Program-made: the position numbers and the translations under genes
The notes under the pieces: model-generated
Databases searched by the model: none
Told to the model about the DNA's origin: nothing
The model's input: the letters and a program-made list of their open reading frames with translations, nothing else
Shown: piece after piece, positions 54,556-63,904 of the stretch
Layout: the number at the start of each line of letters is the position of its first letter
How positions within the stretch are numbered: the stretch's first letter is position 1
Assembly: GCA_002388665.1 (NCBI GenBank)
Contig: DGMY01000089.1
Location: 1 to 64,000, forward strand
From: Opitutia bacterium UBA4506
GTDB lineage: Bacteria; Verrucomicrobiota; Verrucomicrobiia; Opitutales; Puniceicoccaceae
Direction: 5' to 3'
DNA: 64,000 nucleotides

Positions 54556-56703
54556 ATGATTCATCATCGATTCTATCTCTGCGCATCTTCCGCCGATGCG
54601 GGCCTGACAACCACTTCACTTGGAGTAGCCCGCGCCTTGGACCGGCGCGGGCTTCGAGTGGCTTTTTGCAAGCCAATCAGCCAACGGCCCGAGTCTGAAG
54701 AAGAGGTCGATCCCTCCATCCACTTCGCTGAACGGCTGCTGAGCATCACGCCACCAGCGCCGATCAATCTGTCCGAGGCAGAACGGTACGTGCGGGAGAA
54801 CAAGATCGACGACCTGCTCGAACGGGTCGTTGAGATGGTGGAGAGCCTCTCGGAGAAAGCCGATGTTCTCATCATCGAGGGGCTTCTCGCTGAGGAATCC
54901 AAGTCGTTCAAAAACCGCCTCAACCGGGAGGTGGCCCGCGCAATCGGATCCGAGATTCTCTACGTAGGCCGTTACACGGGTGACAGCTCGCGCTCCTTTG
55001 CCGAAGAGATCGAGATCGCGGCCTCGACCCACGGAGGAATCTCTCAGGATTCAGTAGTGGGATGCATCGCGAACCGGATGCCGCTCGATATCTCTGATTC
55101 AGCAAACACCCAGGATCCAGCCCACCCCCTGCCACCGCACGAGTGGGTCATCGAGGCCCGCAAAATGATCGCGGCCAAGTCTCCTCTCTTCGCTCAAAAC
55201 AATTTGGATATCATCGGGTGTGTCCCCGAGAACCTTGAACTGCGAGCGGTCCGTACGAGCGACGTAGCCAACTTCCTCGACGGTGAAGTTCTCTTCCCGG
55301 GCGAAAAGGACCTGCGACGCGTCCACTCCATCGCGCTTTGTGCCCGCAACGTCCACCACCTCCTCTACGTGATCAAACCGGGGGCCCTTCTGGTCACTCC
55401 AAGCGACCGCGACGACGTCCTCATGGCCGTGTGCCTCTCTGCGATCAACAAAGTCCCAGTCGCCGGCCTCATCATTACCGGAAACGTTCCAATCAATGAG
55501 AACGTCCTCGAGCTCTGCCGTCCCGGGATCGAGGAGAGCAAGCTGCCCGTCCTGCGCGTTCCCACCGATAGCTTTCACACCGCCTCCGCGCTCTCCCGTA
55601 TCTCTCCTCACATTCCGATCGACGACCTCGAGCGCATGGAAAAGGCGGTGGACCACGTCGCCCGACATCTCGACTTTAGCTGGTTCCAACAGCGAATCTC
55701 AACCGAGATCGAAACCCGCATGTCGCCGGCGGCATTCCGACACCAACTCACCCGGGCCGCGCGGGCAGCCGATCGCAAGATTGTCCTACCCGAGGGAGAG
55801 GAACCGCGGACGATTGCGGCCGCCATCGCCTGTACCAATCGCAAAATCGCCCGCTGCGTCCTCCTCGGCGAACCCGACGAGGTACGCCGTATCGCCGAGG
55901 CCCAGGGACTCCATATTCCGGACGAGCTAGAGATCCTCGACCCAGTCAAGATCTCGGGTCGATACATGGAGCCTCTCCTCGAACGACGACGCCACAAGGG
56001 CCTCACCGAAGAACGAGCCAAGGAAGAACTCGAGGACACTGTCGTACTCGGTACGATGATGCTGGCTCTCGACGAGGTGGATGGACTCGTTTCCGGCGCC
56101 GTCCACTCCTCGGCCAACACGATTCGACCCGCCCTCAAGCTCATCAAGACCAAGCCGGATGCCCGCCTTGTTTCCTCGGTTTTCTTCATGTGCCTGCAAG
56201 ATCAGGTCCTCGTCTATGGCGATTGTGCGGTCAACCCCGACCCGAGTGCTGAAGAGCTTGCCGATATCGCGATGCAAAGCGCAGCAACTTCCCGGCAGTT
56301 TGGAATCGATCCCCGCGTGGCCTTTATTAGCTACTCGACTGGGTCCTCGGGCTCCGGTGTCGATGTCGACAAGGTCCGCGAGGCCACCGCGATTGCCCGC
56401 AAGTTGAACCCGGACTTCCCTCTCGACGGACCTCTCCAGTACGATGCAGCCGCCATTCCCGACGTCGCCGAGAAAAAGGCTCCAGACAGCCTCATCGCCG
56501 GGCGGGCCAATGTCTTTGTCTTCCCCGACTTAAACACTGGGAACACCACCTACAAAGCGGTCCAGCGCAGCGCGAATCTCATTTCAATCGGACCCGTCCT
56601 CCAAGGCCTGCGCAAGCCAGTCAATGACCTAAGCCGAGGCGCTCTCGTTGATGACATCATCTATACGATAGCCGTCACTGCGATCCAAGCTGCCGATAAT
56701 TGA
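54556..56703 (+). CDS. pta: Phosphate acetyltransferase (long form)
   Basis: A 715-residue phosphotransacetylase that interconverts acetyl-CoA and acetyl phosphate. It has the regulatory N-terminal P-loop-like domain (about 1-210), a DRTGG domain (about 215-335), and the catalytic PTA domain (about 385-712) with KIVLPEGEEPRTIAAA and the FISYSTGSSGSGVDVDKV active-site region. Length and layout equal enterobacterial Pta. No ackA gene is adjacent; acetate kinase must lie elsewhere. The frame is intact. Confidence 0.95.
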   Translation: MIHHRFYLCASSADAGLTTTSLGVARALDRRGLRVAFCKPISQRPESEEEVDPSIHFAERLLSITPPAPINLSEAERYVRENKIDDLLERVVEMVESLSEKADVLIIEGLLAEESKSFKNRLNREVARAIGSEILYVGRYTGDSSRSFAEEIEIAASTHGGISQDSVVGCIANRMPLDISDSANTQDPAHPLPPHEWVIEARKMIAAKSPLFAQNNLDIIGCVPENLELRAVRTSDVANFLDGEVLFPGEKDLRRVHSIALCARNVHHLLYVIKPGALLVTPSDRDDVLMAVCLSAINKVPVAGLIITGNVPINENVLELCRPGIEESKLPVLRVPTDSFHTASALSRISPHIPIDDLERMEKAVDHVARHLDFSWFQQRISTEIETRMSPAAFRHQLTRAARAADRKIVLPEGEEPRTIAAAIACTNRKIARCVLLGEPDEVRRIAEAQGLHIPDELEILDPVKISGRYMEPLLERRRHKGLTEERAKEELEDTVVLGTMMLALDEVDGLVSGAVHSSANTIRPALKLIKTKPDARLVSSVFFMCLQDQVLVYGDCAVNPDPSAEELADIAMQSAATSRQFGIDPRVAFISYSTGSSGSGVDVDKVREATAIARKLNPDFPLDGPLQYDAAAIPDVAEKKAPDSLIAGRANVFVFPDLNTGNTTYKAVQRSANLISIGPVLQGLRKPVNDLSRGALVDDIIYTIAVTAIQAADN

Positions 56704-56792
56704 GCGTGAGCCGAGGGCTGCCGAGCCGAAGAAACTCCCTCCCATTGGGAATGTTCCCGGAACCGCGCCTCTCTCAACCGAAACGCGTTCGC

Positions 56793-57860
56793 CTATCGGC
56801 CGAAAAGAAGCTCTAGAGTCCGGCGAAGGTCCTTCCCAGGGACATAACCATCTCCCTTTTTATCGAGCAGGTCCCGACATTTAGGAAATGCGAGGTCAGC
56901 ATCGTAGGCCACGACCTCCACATCCTTCAGGTTTCCATTTGCTTCGGCATTTGAAATCCGACGAAAACTCAACGGCACACCATATCCCGAGAAATCAACT
57001 TCCCAACCCGCACCGGAGCTTCCAACCTCACCCTTTACCATTCCAGGGCTGCGTCGCACGAGGTCCGGAACGCCGCTGTAGGGTACCTTAACCCGAATCG
57101 CCGTCGGGCTCTCCCGCAGATAATCCGCCGGCCCCTCAATCTTACCGGCCAGCGCCATGCGATAATATTCAAGAGGATTCCAGCCGGATAGATTGATCCC
57201 ATTCCAGGGGCCATGCTGGTTTTTAGAGCCGTAACGCTGTTGGTTGTACCACCAGGCAAAGTTTGAGTCGAGCTGCAGGCCAATTTCGAAGTGAAGGTGC
57301 GCACGACTGTTTGGGATCGTATAGCCACCGGCCGTAGAACCGATAATTCCCAATGTCGCCCCCTGCTCCACGCGCACCCCTTCTTTCACATCACTGGCAA
57401 TCGAATCGAGGTGGGCATACAGGGTGTAAAATTCGATCCCATCAGACTCATGACGAAGCACGACATAGTTCCCGTATGACGAATTTCCCGCACGCCGGTT
57501 TACGTAGACAATCGTCCCGGGCATTGCCGCAAAGGCGGGATCGAGCGGTCTGCTGTTTCGATCCCGATCGATAACCTTCAAATCCAACCCCTCATGAAAT
57601 CGATAACCTCCGTTGCGCACACAACCATACAATCCGGAGGTAATGCGCCCCGATGAAGTGGGCTGGACAAAGTCTTCAATCGGCTTTCCCTCGAGAAACG
57701 CCCGATTCGGCGAGGGCCACACCAACGGCAAGCGTTCCGCGATGGCGCCGGAAGTTCCCGCCAAGAGCAGTAACCCGAGGCCTGCGCAGTTGCCGAGGAA
57801 TTTTCGCGAGACGAATCGCCGCAGTCCGCGGCCTATCTTATCGGAGATCACCCCGGTCAC
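56793..57860 (-). CDS. Membrane-anchored peptidase M23 family protein
   Basis: A 355-residue protein with a hydrophobic signal or anchor (about 22-42) and an LytM/M23 zinc-peptidase domain (about 85-215). Zinc ligands are His89 and Asp93 in FHEGLDLK, and the later AHLHFEIG box. A C-terminal region (about 230-355) is beta-rich and ends with DLRRTLELLFG; it may bind peptidoglycan or a partner. M23 enzymes cut peptidoglycan cross-links or act as activators of amidases. Its ATG overlaps the lipoprotein gene upstream by four bases (ATGA). Confidence 0.9.
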   Translation of the reverse strand: MTGVISDKIGRGLRRFVSRKFLGNCAGLGLLLLAGTSGAIAERLPLVWPSPNRAFLEGKPIEDFVQPTSSGRITSGLYGCVRNGGYRFHEGLDLKVIDRDRNSRPLDPAFAAMPGTIVYVNRRAGNSSYGNYVVLRHESDGIEFYTLYAHLDSIASDVKEGVRVEQGATLGIIGSTAGGYTIPNSRAHLHFEIGLQLDSNFAWWYNQQRYGSKNQHGPWNGINLSGWNPLEYYRMALAGKIEGPADYLRESPTAIRVKVPYSGVPDLVRRSPGMVKGEVGSSGAGWEVDFSGYGVPLSFRRISNAEANGNLKDVEVVAYDADLAFPKCRDLLDKKGDGYVPGKDLRRTLELLFGR

Positions 57861-58348
57861 CGGTTGTTTCGCCGAAACTCAACTAGAGTCCGGTTCATCT
57901 CCGATACAAGCTCCGGCAGATCTTCGTCGTCGACTTCGAGGAACGTGTAGAGGACCCCGTCCTCGATCATCCCATCAATCTTTCGTGCCCCAATCGGCGA
58001 ATCGTTGTCAAAGAAGATAAACGAATAACCGACACTATCACCGGAGGTCCGGATCAATTCCCGGTTCGCCGAAGGAGTCATCAGATAACGAACTGCCAAG
58101 CCCCGGTCGACCTGCACCATTTCAATCCGAATAATGTCCAACGGTCCAAAGATCGGGCGGCCAAAAAAGCGGAGTTTCGTCCCGCTTTTCGGAAGCGTCA
58201 CGTAGGGATTCTCACTCCCCGGCACTGATCCACCCGCTTCGAGATAAATCGTCGGTACATGAGGATTCTCAATCGAAGTGGACCGGCAACCGGCCACTAA
58301 AATTAAAAGAAGGCCAATGAGAATGGAGCTAAACAGTTGTCTTTTCAT
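57857..58348 (-). CDS. Hypothetical lipoprotein
   Basis: A 163-residue lipoprotein: signal peptide with lipobox LVAGC at 17-21, then a compact beta-rich domain with no recognisable family. A pocket-like pattern (RPIFGPLDIIRIEMVQVDRG, IFFDNDSPIGARKIDG) is seen. It overlaps the M23 gene downstream by four bases, so the two are probably made together and may interact at the envelope (inference). The gene at 58421-58927 lies 72 bases upstream on the same strand. Confidence 0.78.
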   Translation of the reverse strand: MKRQLFSSILIGLLLILVAGCRSTSIENPHVPTIYLEAGGSVPGSENPYVTLPKSGTKLRFFGRPIFGPLDIIRIEMVQVDRGLAVRYLMTPSANRELIRTSGDSVGYSFIFFDNDSPIGARKIDGMIEDGVLYTFLEVDDEDLPELVSEMNRTLVEFRRNNR

Positions 58349-58420
58349 CAGAGAAGGTCAGTGGAACTATTGCGAAGAGCGATTCTCAAAAAGGCAAGAA
58401 TACTTCCAGCCTCCTCTCGG

Positions 58421-58927
58421 TCAAATCAGCATAAAATCGAGCTGATCCTCAATCTGCTGGATCAATTTAGGCCGCAGCTCCACCGCAGCGACCCGATATT
58501 CACAGTCCTTTTTCGGATGGCGATAGACCTGAAACCCGTCACTGCCGACCCTCCCCTTTGGACGCAGCACCCGCTTGCGCTCGAGATGCAACGCCAACAG
58601 GAAGCATAGCGTAGCCCGCACTTCGGCGCGCTCCGAGTCCTCACCGTCGTCCTCTTCATTCATCATCTGGTCAAACAACTCATCGGCCGTCGCAACCGCC
58701 TCCCGGGCGACCTCTCGTTCGGCTTCATTCGAACGGAAGGTTCGCAACCACTGAGCGACCAGACGACTCTCTCCGAGATCCATCTCCTCATCCGGGTGAA
58801 AATCCAGTCGGAGCAAGCCCTCTTTTTCAGCCACAATGAGCACTGACCTCACCTGCTGCCCGTCGGAAAATGGTTTTTCCGTTCGGGTCGATTTGCGCGA
58901 GCCGCTCTGAAGACTCCATTCTTGCAT
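58421..58927 (-). CDS. Hypothetical protein
   Basis: A 168-residue protein I do not recognise. It has a mixed N-terminus with VRSVLIVAEKEGLLRLDFHPDEEMDLGE, a long acidic helix (FDQMMNEEDDGEDSERAEVRATLC), and a basic central part LERKRVLRPKGRV with a C-terminal helix. The start is uncertain: ATG 58927 has GAGGT only just ahead; ATG 58987 would add 20 residues; the frame is open further into the divergent phosphatase gene. No membrane segment or signal. It may be the first gene of a unit with the lipoprotein and M23 genes. Confidence 0.55.
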   Translation of the reverse strand: MQEWSLQSGSRKSTRTEKPFSDGQQVRSVLIVAEKEGLLRLDFHPDEEMDLGESRLVAQWLRTFRSNEAEREVAREAVATADELFDQMMNEEDDGEDSERAEVRATLCFLLALHLERKRVLRPKGRVGSDGFQVYRHPKKDCEYRVAAVELRPKLIQQIEDQLDFMLI

Positions 58928-59062
58928 ACCTCGACAGTGAACAACTCCACCGCACCCTTTACGAGGGAAAAGCACGCCCTCCCCCATGGAGCTTAAGCCG
59001 ATTGCAGAGATTTCCGTTTTTGAAGGTGACGAGCCCCCCCCTATCCCACTAGAACCTCCGAT

Positions 59063-59719
59063 ATGTCCGGAAAACTCATCGCCATCGGCGACGTTCACGG
59101 TTGCGCCAATGAACTCGAAGACCTGCTCGACAAGCTCTCTCCGGGCAAGCACGACCGCGTCCTTATGCTCGGCGACCTCATTAACCGGGGCCCCGATAGC
59201 CATCGCGTCGTTCAGATCGTTCGCGAAAACGGCTTCCAAAGCCTAATGGGGAACCACGAGTACCGGCTTCTGAGCTACCGCAAAAATCGAGATCCATCGA
59301 TTCTGAAGTCCTACGACTATGAGACCCTGCACCAACTGACCCTCGAGGATTGGGAGTTCATCGACAAGATGATGCCCTTCTACGAAACTCCCGACTCGGA
59401 GTTCGTCTGCGTGCACGGCGGCTTTCGTCCCGGCCAGCCCTGGCGCACCCAACCGATCAACACGGTCTGCAAAGCAAAGTGGATCTCGCCCGAGGCCATT
59501 CCTCCGGCCCAGCGCCGTGGCAATAACTCGATCCACTGGTCCGAGCTCTGGGAAGGTCCAGCCACCGTCGTGTATGGGCACACCCCGAATCCCGAGGTCC
59601 GGTATGCGCCCCACGCCCTGTGCATCGATACCTCCTGTGCCTACGGCGGTTTTCTTACGGCCTGCATCCTCCCCGACATCGAGATTGTCCAGGTCAAGGC
59701 CCGCAAGACTTACGCCTGA
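59063..59719 (+). CDS. Calcineurin-like metallophosphoesterase
   Basis: A 218-residue bimetal phosphoesterase of the PrpA/ApaH-like group. Metal ligands are in IGDVHGC (Asp10, His12), LGDLINRGPDS (Asp38) and MGNHEYR (Asn64, His65), with later His-containing CVHGGF and VVYGHTPN. Such proteins dephosphorylate protein serine/threonine or symmetrical dinucleoside tetraphosphates. No membrane segment. It diverges from the hypothetical gene at 58421-58927 and converges with deoA. Substrate is unknown. Confidence 0.93.
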   Translation: MSGKLIAIGDVHGCANELEDLLDKLSPGKHDRVLMLGDLINRGPDSHRVVQIVRENGFQSLMGNHEYRLLSYRKNRDPSILKSYDYETLHQLTLEDWEFIDKMMPFYETPDSEFVCVHGGFRPGQPWRTQPINTVCKAKWISPEAIPPAQRRGNNSIHWSELWEGPATVVYGHTPNPEVRYAPHALCIDTSCAYGGFLTACILPDIEIVQVKARKTYA

Positions 59720-59796
59720 GCGACACGAGGTTCGCCTCAATCAAATAGCCATCCGGGCCCGGACGAAAGCTGCACGCTAGCTTCGGCGGCCCCGCA

Positions 59797-59837
59797 CACA
59801 AAAAAAGCGAGCCCCCGACAACGCGGAGACTCGCTTA
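59797..59837 (-). terminator. Rho-independent terminator of deoA
   Basis: Minus-strand hairpin with AAGCGAG paired to CTCGCTT plus inner C-G pairs around a short loop, followed by a T run (59806-59800). It lies about 27 bases beyond the deoA stop and in the right orientation. Confidence 0.8.
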
Positions 59838-59863
59838 CAAATTTGACTGGTTCAGCCGCCTGC

Positions 59864-61201
59864 TTAGGCCACCCGCTCGACCACAAGGTCGGGAGTGTTT
59901 GGACGCTTCGGAGCGAGACGGTATGCACCCTTAAGGAATTCGAGGGCTGCCTCGGAGTTTCCTTCATCGTTGTAGTGAATCATCATGAGGGGCTCCCCTT
60001 GCTTCATCTGCGTACCGACCTTCTTGATCTCGGAAATTCCCACTGCTGGATCGAGAGTACCATTCTTGCGCTGGGCGAGCATCCGAACCCCACGGGCAAT
60101 CATTCCCGCGTTGATCGTGTGAACATAGCCCCGCTTCGGAGAAGGCAACTTCTTGCAGTGCTTGGCCTTCGGCAGCTTGTCGGGATCGTCGATCATGCTA
60201 ACGTCGCCACCCTGTGCGCCGACCATTTCCTTAAACTTCTCGAGAGCCGAGCCATCCTTCAGGTGACGTTGAACCGTTTGCTTGGCCGAGAGAGTCGAAC
60301 CGGCCACACCGGACAGGCGGACAACCTCCATACCGAGCTTCAGGACCATCTCTTGCAAATCTTCCGGCCCTTCACCCTTGAGAAGCTCGATGGCTTCACG
60401 GATTTCGAGCGCGGTACCCACCGAATCGCCCAGGGGCTGATTCATATCGGTCACCAATGCGACACAGCGGCGCTTCATCGAACGACCCACCCGGGTAATC
60501 GAGCGAGCGAGCTGCTTGGCCTGCTCCAAATCCTGAATAAAGGAACCATTCCCCCACTTCACATCGACGACGAGGCTCTCGGCGCCGGCCGCAAGCTTGC
60601 GACTCAGCACGCTGGCGGTGATCATCGGAAGACTTGGGATGCTCCCGCACTTCTGGCGAAGTGCATACAAAGTAGAATCGGTCGGAGCGATCTCCTTGTC
60701 CTGCTCAATGATCGCACAACCGACCTTGTTCAATTGCTCGACAAATTGTTCGAGCGACATGGACTTCTTAAACCCCTTGATCGAGGAGAGTTTTTGCAGA
60801 GTGCTGATTTCCAGCTCCTCATCAACCCCGTTGATCGTCGGCATCACTACCCCACAGGCAGCTGCCAAAGGTGCTAACACGATACTGGTTTTGTCCCCCA
60901 CACCTCCGGTGGAAAACTTGTCGATCTTGGGACGGCTCAACTTGGTGAGATCAATCATCTCACCCGAAAGCATCATCTCCTCAGCAAATGTTGCTGTTTC
61001 CAGTGCAGACATGCCCTGGAAGTAGACCGCCATCAATAGCGCCGCGAGCTGGGAATCCGGAATCTCCTTATCGAGGACCGAATCGACAATATATCGGATC
61101 TCTTCTTCGGAAAATTCGCTCCCGTCGCGCTTTTTCTCGATTAGTGCCGAATAACTTGGCTTAACAAACTTTCGAGGCGAAACGATTTTCTTTCTCATCA
61201 A
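59864..61201 (-). CDS. deoA: Thymidine / pyrimidine-nucleoside phosphorylase
   Basis: A 445-residue enzyme that splits thymidine, deoxyuridine or uridine with phosphate to the base and (deoxy)ribose 1-phosphate. Family marks are the helical N-terminal domain ending in LLMAVYFQGMS, KFSTGGVGDKTS at the phosphate site, IRRPGTDSTL-like AIIEQDKEIAPTDSTLYALR, and the C-terminal PYNP domain (about 350-435). It pairs functionally with upp and the deoxyribosyltransferase elsewhere in the window. Start is an ATG with a second ATG adjacent. It diverges from argS. Confidence 0.95.
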   Translation of the reverse strand: MMRKKIVSPRKFVKPSYSALIEKKRDGSEFSEEEIRYIVDSVLDKEIPDSQLAALLMAVYFQGMSALETATFAEEMMLSGEMIDLTKLSRPKIDKFSTGGVGDKTSIVLAPLAAACGVVMPTINGVDEELEISTLQKLSSIKGFKKSMSLEQFVEQLNKVGCAIIEQDKEIAPTDSTLYALRQKCGSIPSLPMITASVLSRKLAAGAESLVVDVKWGNGSFIQDLEQAKQLARSITRVGRSMKRRCVALVTDMNQPLGDSVGTALEIREAIELLKGEGPEDLQEMVLKLGMEVVRLSGVAGSTLSAKQTVQRHLKDGSALEKFKEMVGAQGGDVSMIDDPDKLPKAKHCKKLPSPKRGYVHTINAGMIARGVRMLAQRKNGTLDPAVGISEIKKVGTQMKQGEPLMMIHYNDEGNSEAALEFLKGAYRLAPKRPNTPDLVVERVA

Positions 61202-61293
61202 TTGACTTTTTCTTGCTTTTTTTGCTGGCGCTTTTGAATCCGTAAAGCCTGACAGAATAGCAAATTACAAACATCCTTGTCCAGCAAAAATTT

Positions 61294-63057
61294 ATGAAAC
61301 CAGCATTCGACCTACTGCACTCCATCACAACCTGGATCCGAGAGAGCGCTCGCGAGATCCCGGAATTTCCTGACGACTTTGACCCGTCGGTCCGGCCGGC
61401 CGATCCGCGTTTTGGCGACTTCCAAGCGAATGGAGTGCTCCCTTTGGCCAAAAAGATGAAAACCAACCCGCGCCAACTTGCGACGGCCCTCATGGCGAAG
61501 ATCGAAGAGCACCCGGAATTGGGGAGCGGGGAGTTCGATCTAACGATTGCCGGGCCCGGATTCATCAATATCACCCTAAAGCCTGCCTTCCTTTCGGCAT
61601 GGGCCAAGGCCTTCGACCAGCCTGAAGATCTCTCCGCAGGCCTCCGACACCTCTACAAAGAGAAAACTGTCGTTATGGACTTCAGCGGCCCCAACACCGC
61701 CAAGCAGATGCACGTGGGCCACATCCGCTCCACCGTGATTGGTGAATCCATTTCGCGTCTCCTCTCGTTCTGCGGCGCGAAGGTCATCCGCGACAACCAC
61801 ATTGGAGACTGGGGCACACAGTTCGGTATCCTACTACTCGCCTGCAAGCGCTTTGGCTTCGACTTTTCAGTCGAGCCCTCCGTCGCCCTTCCAGCCCTCG
61901 AAGATCTGTACCGTCAGGGGAACCAACTGGTCGAAGAGGACCCGACAGCCAAGGATGAGGCACGCCAAGAATTGGTCCTTCTTCAAAATGGGGACGAGGA
62001 TCGCATGGGAATCTGGAAGAAGATCAACGAGATCAGCCAGGGCGCGTTCAACGAGCTATACCGCCGCCTCGATGTTACTTTCGACCTCAATCTCGGCGAG
62101 AGTTTCTACCGCGATCAGGTCCACGGAGTCTGCGAAGAACTCGAGGAGCTGAAGATCGCCGAGGTGAGCGACGGTGCCCTCGTCGTCTTCCACCCCGAGC
62201 ACCCCCGCTTCAACGAGCAGCCATTCATCATCCGCAAATCGGACGGAGCCAGCAACTACGCCACGACAGATCTCGCAACCGTGGCCTATCGCTGCGAAGA
62301 GCTAGACGCCGACGAGATCATCTACGTCACCGACGGTCGCCAGCAGGACCATTTCGAACAACTTTTCCTCACGGTTCAAAAATGGTTCGCCGGCGCTGGC
62401 AAGCCAGCCCCCACCCTTCGCCATGTCTGGTTTGGCACCATTCTCGGGGAGGGCGGCAAGGCGATTAAGACTCGTAGCGGCGGATCGGTGAAGCTACGCG
62501 ACTTGATCGACGAAGGGATCGAGAGGGCCCGCTTGATTGTCGACGGAAAGAACCCGAACCTCCCCGACGAGCAAAAAGCTGCGATCGCAGAGGCGGTGGG
62601 AATCGGTGCGATTCGGTACGCCGATTTGATGCAAAACCGTACTCACGACTACGTATTCTCCTGGGACAAGATGCTAAGCTTCGAAGGCAACACTGCCCCC
62701 TACCTGCTCTACGCAGTTGCCCGAATCCACGCAATTTTCCGCAAAGCGGGGATTCAACCCGGCGAGGGAGAAGAGTCCGCCAGCGACCTCGAGACCGAGG
62801 AAGAGATCCAGCTCGCCCGCCAACTCACCTTGTTCCCGACAGCCATTGCTCAGGTAGCCCAAGACCTTCGGCCCCACTTCCTGTGCACCTACCTGTTTGA
62901 ATTGGCAAACGCCTTCAGCAGCTTCTACAACGCCAATCGTGTCATGACGGAGAACCCACAAGAGCAAGCCCGCCGCCTCATGCTCTGCTCGCGCACTCTT
63001 CTCTACCTGCAAACCGGCCTCCAGCTGCTCGGGATTGAAACTCTGGAACAGATGTAG
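61294..63057 (+). CDS. argS: Arginyl-tRNA synthetase
   Basis: A 587-residue class I synthetase that charges tRNA-Arg. The N-terminal Arg-specific tRNA-recognition domain (1-110), the HIGH motif as HVGH (140-143) in NTAKQMHVGHIR, and IRDNHIGDWGTQFG are present. As usual for ArgRS the KMSKS box is poorly conserved (GKAIKTRSGG). The DALR anticodon domain occupies about 455-587. The last 23 bases overlap the next gene, which starts in a different frame with TTG. Confidence 0.97.
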   Translation: MKPAFDLLHSITTWIRESAREIPEFPDDFDPSVRPADPRFGDFQANGVLPLAKKMKTNPRQLATALMAKIEEHPELGSGEFDLTIAGPGFINITLKPAFLSAWAKAFDQPEDLSAGLRHLYKEKTVVMDFSGPNTAKQMHVGHIRSTVIGESISRLLSFCGAKVIRDNHIGDWGTQFGILLLACKRFGFDFSVEPSVALPALEDLYRQGNQLVEEDPTAKDEARQELVLLQNGDEDRMGIWKKINEISQGAFNELYRRLDVTFDLNLGESFYRDQVHGVCEELEELKIAEVSDGALVVFHPEHPRFNEQPFIIRKSDGASNYATTDLATVAYRCEELDADEIIYVTDGRQQDHFEQLFLTVQKWFAGAGKPAPTLRHVWFGTILGEGGKAIKTRSGGSVKLRDLIDEGIERARLIVDGKNPNLPDEQKAAIAEAVGIGAIRYADLMQNRTHDYVFSWDKMLSFEGNTAPYLLYAVARIHAIFRKAGIQPGEGEESASDLETEEEIQLARQLTLFPTAIAQVAQDLRPHFLCTYLFELANAFSSFYNANRVMTENPQEQARRLMLCSRTLLYLQTGLQLLGIETLEQM

Positions 63058-63844
63058 TTTCCGGGGGGCGGTAGTCCTCCACTTCCTCGCCATCGACACG
63101 GTTTGCGCGGTCCTGGCCTGGAGCCTCCTCGCAGACCGCCTGCTCGGCAGTGCGATTCATCCCCTCTCCCTCCTCTGGACGGGAGCCGGGGTATGGCTCG
63201 CATATACGGCCGACCGATGGATGGACTCGCTACCGGGCAGCACGGAGCAAAACCCCGGCGAGAGACACCGCTTTGCCGGCCGGAACCGCAACTCAATCGC
63301 GCTGGCCTGGCTCTGCGTGTGGATTCTCTCGCTCGGCAGCGCTGTCGCCATTCTACCGGCGGGCATCCTACTCGGGGGGGCCGTTGTCGCGATTCTGGGA
63401 ATCGCCTACCTGCTCATCATCCAGCGCCTTCCGTCCCGTGACGAAACTGGAAAACTGCGGGCGGGAGGCGGCTGGGTGGTCGGCCTTCTTGTCGCCACGG
63501 CCGCAAACCTCTTCCCCGCCCTGGAGGGAAATGCCAGTGCGATCACAAAACTAATAGTATGGCTGCTTACGGCCTGGGCATTTTTTCTCCAGACTCGAGC
63601 GACTCGCCTCTGGGAAGAGGGAGAGAGCATCCCCCGCCAATGGCTCCTCATCCTCACCATTTGCGGCGCAATCGCAGCGACTATCCTTCATGAAGCTCCG
63701 GCTGCAGTCGCGGCCCTCACCCTGGCTGGTGGTATCCTGATCACAGACCGACTCCCGATCCATGACAAGGTGGCTGTCGCCGATTGGGTCCTCGCTATCG
63801 CAGGCGTCTGCGGTTGGGCCGTGGCCTTAGCGCTGCTTCCCTAG
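63035..63844 (+). CDS. UbiA-like integral membrane protein
   Basis: A 269-residue protein with about seven or eight hydrophobic segments. The first loop reads YTADRWMDSLPG, resembling the Asp-rich Y-x2-D-R-x-x-D prenyl-diphosphate motif of UbiA prenyltransferases, and a charged RLPSRDETGKLR loop follows helix four. A second strong UbiA Asp motif is not seen, so catalytic ability is doubtful. The frame begins with TTG inside argS (23-base overlap), and no better in-frame start exists near it. Function is unknown. Confidence 0.6.
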   Translation: MKLWNRCSFRGAVVLHFLAIDTVCAVLAWSLLADRLLGSAIHPLSLLWTGAGVWLAYTADRWMDSLPGSTEQNPGERHRFAGRNRNSIALAWLCVWILSLGSAVAILPAGILLGGAVVAILGIAYLLIIQRLPSRDETGKLRAGGGWVVGLLVATAANLFPALEGNASAITKLIVWLLTAWAFFLQTRATRLWEEGESIPRQWLLILTICGAIAATILHEAPAAVAALTLAGGILITDRLPIHDKVAVADWVLAIAGVCGWAVALALLP

Positions 63845-63904
63845 GTCCCGGGGAATGCGGTTCCTGACTTGTCCCCCTCCGCCTCTGGACTATCCTTGAT
63901 TCCC

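Noticed and set aside
56747..56758. Inverted repeat GGGAATGTTCCC between pta and the M23 gene
   Set aside because: Only five base pairs in a convergent gap; likely chance.
59843..60877. 344-codon open frame on the plus strand
   Set aside because: Lies entirely antisense to deoA, whose motifs are intact; the translation has no family pattern.
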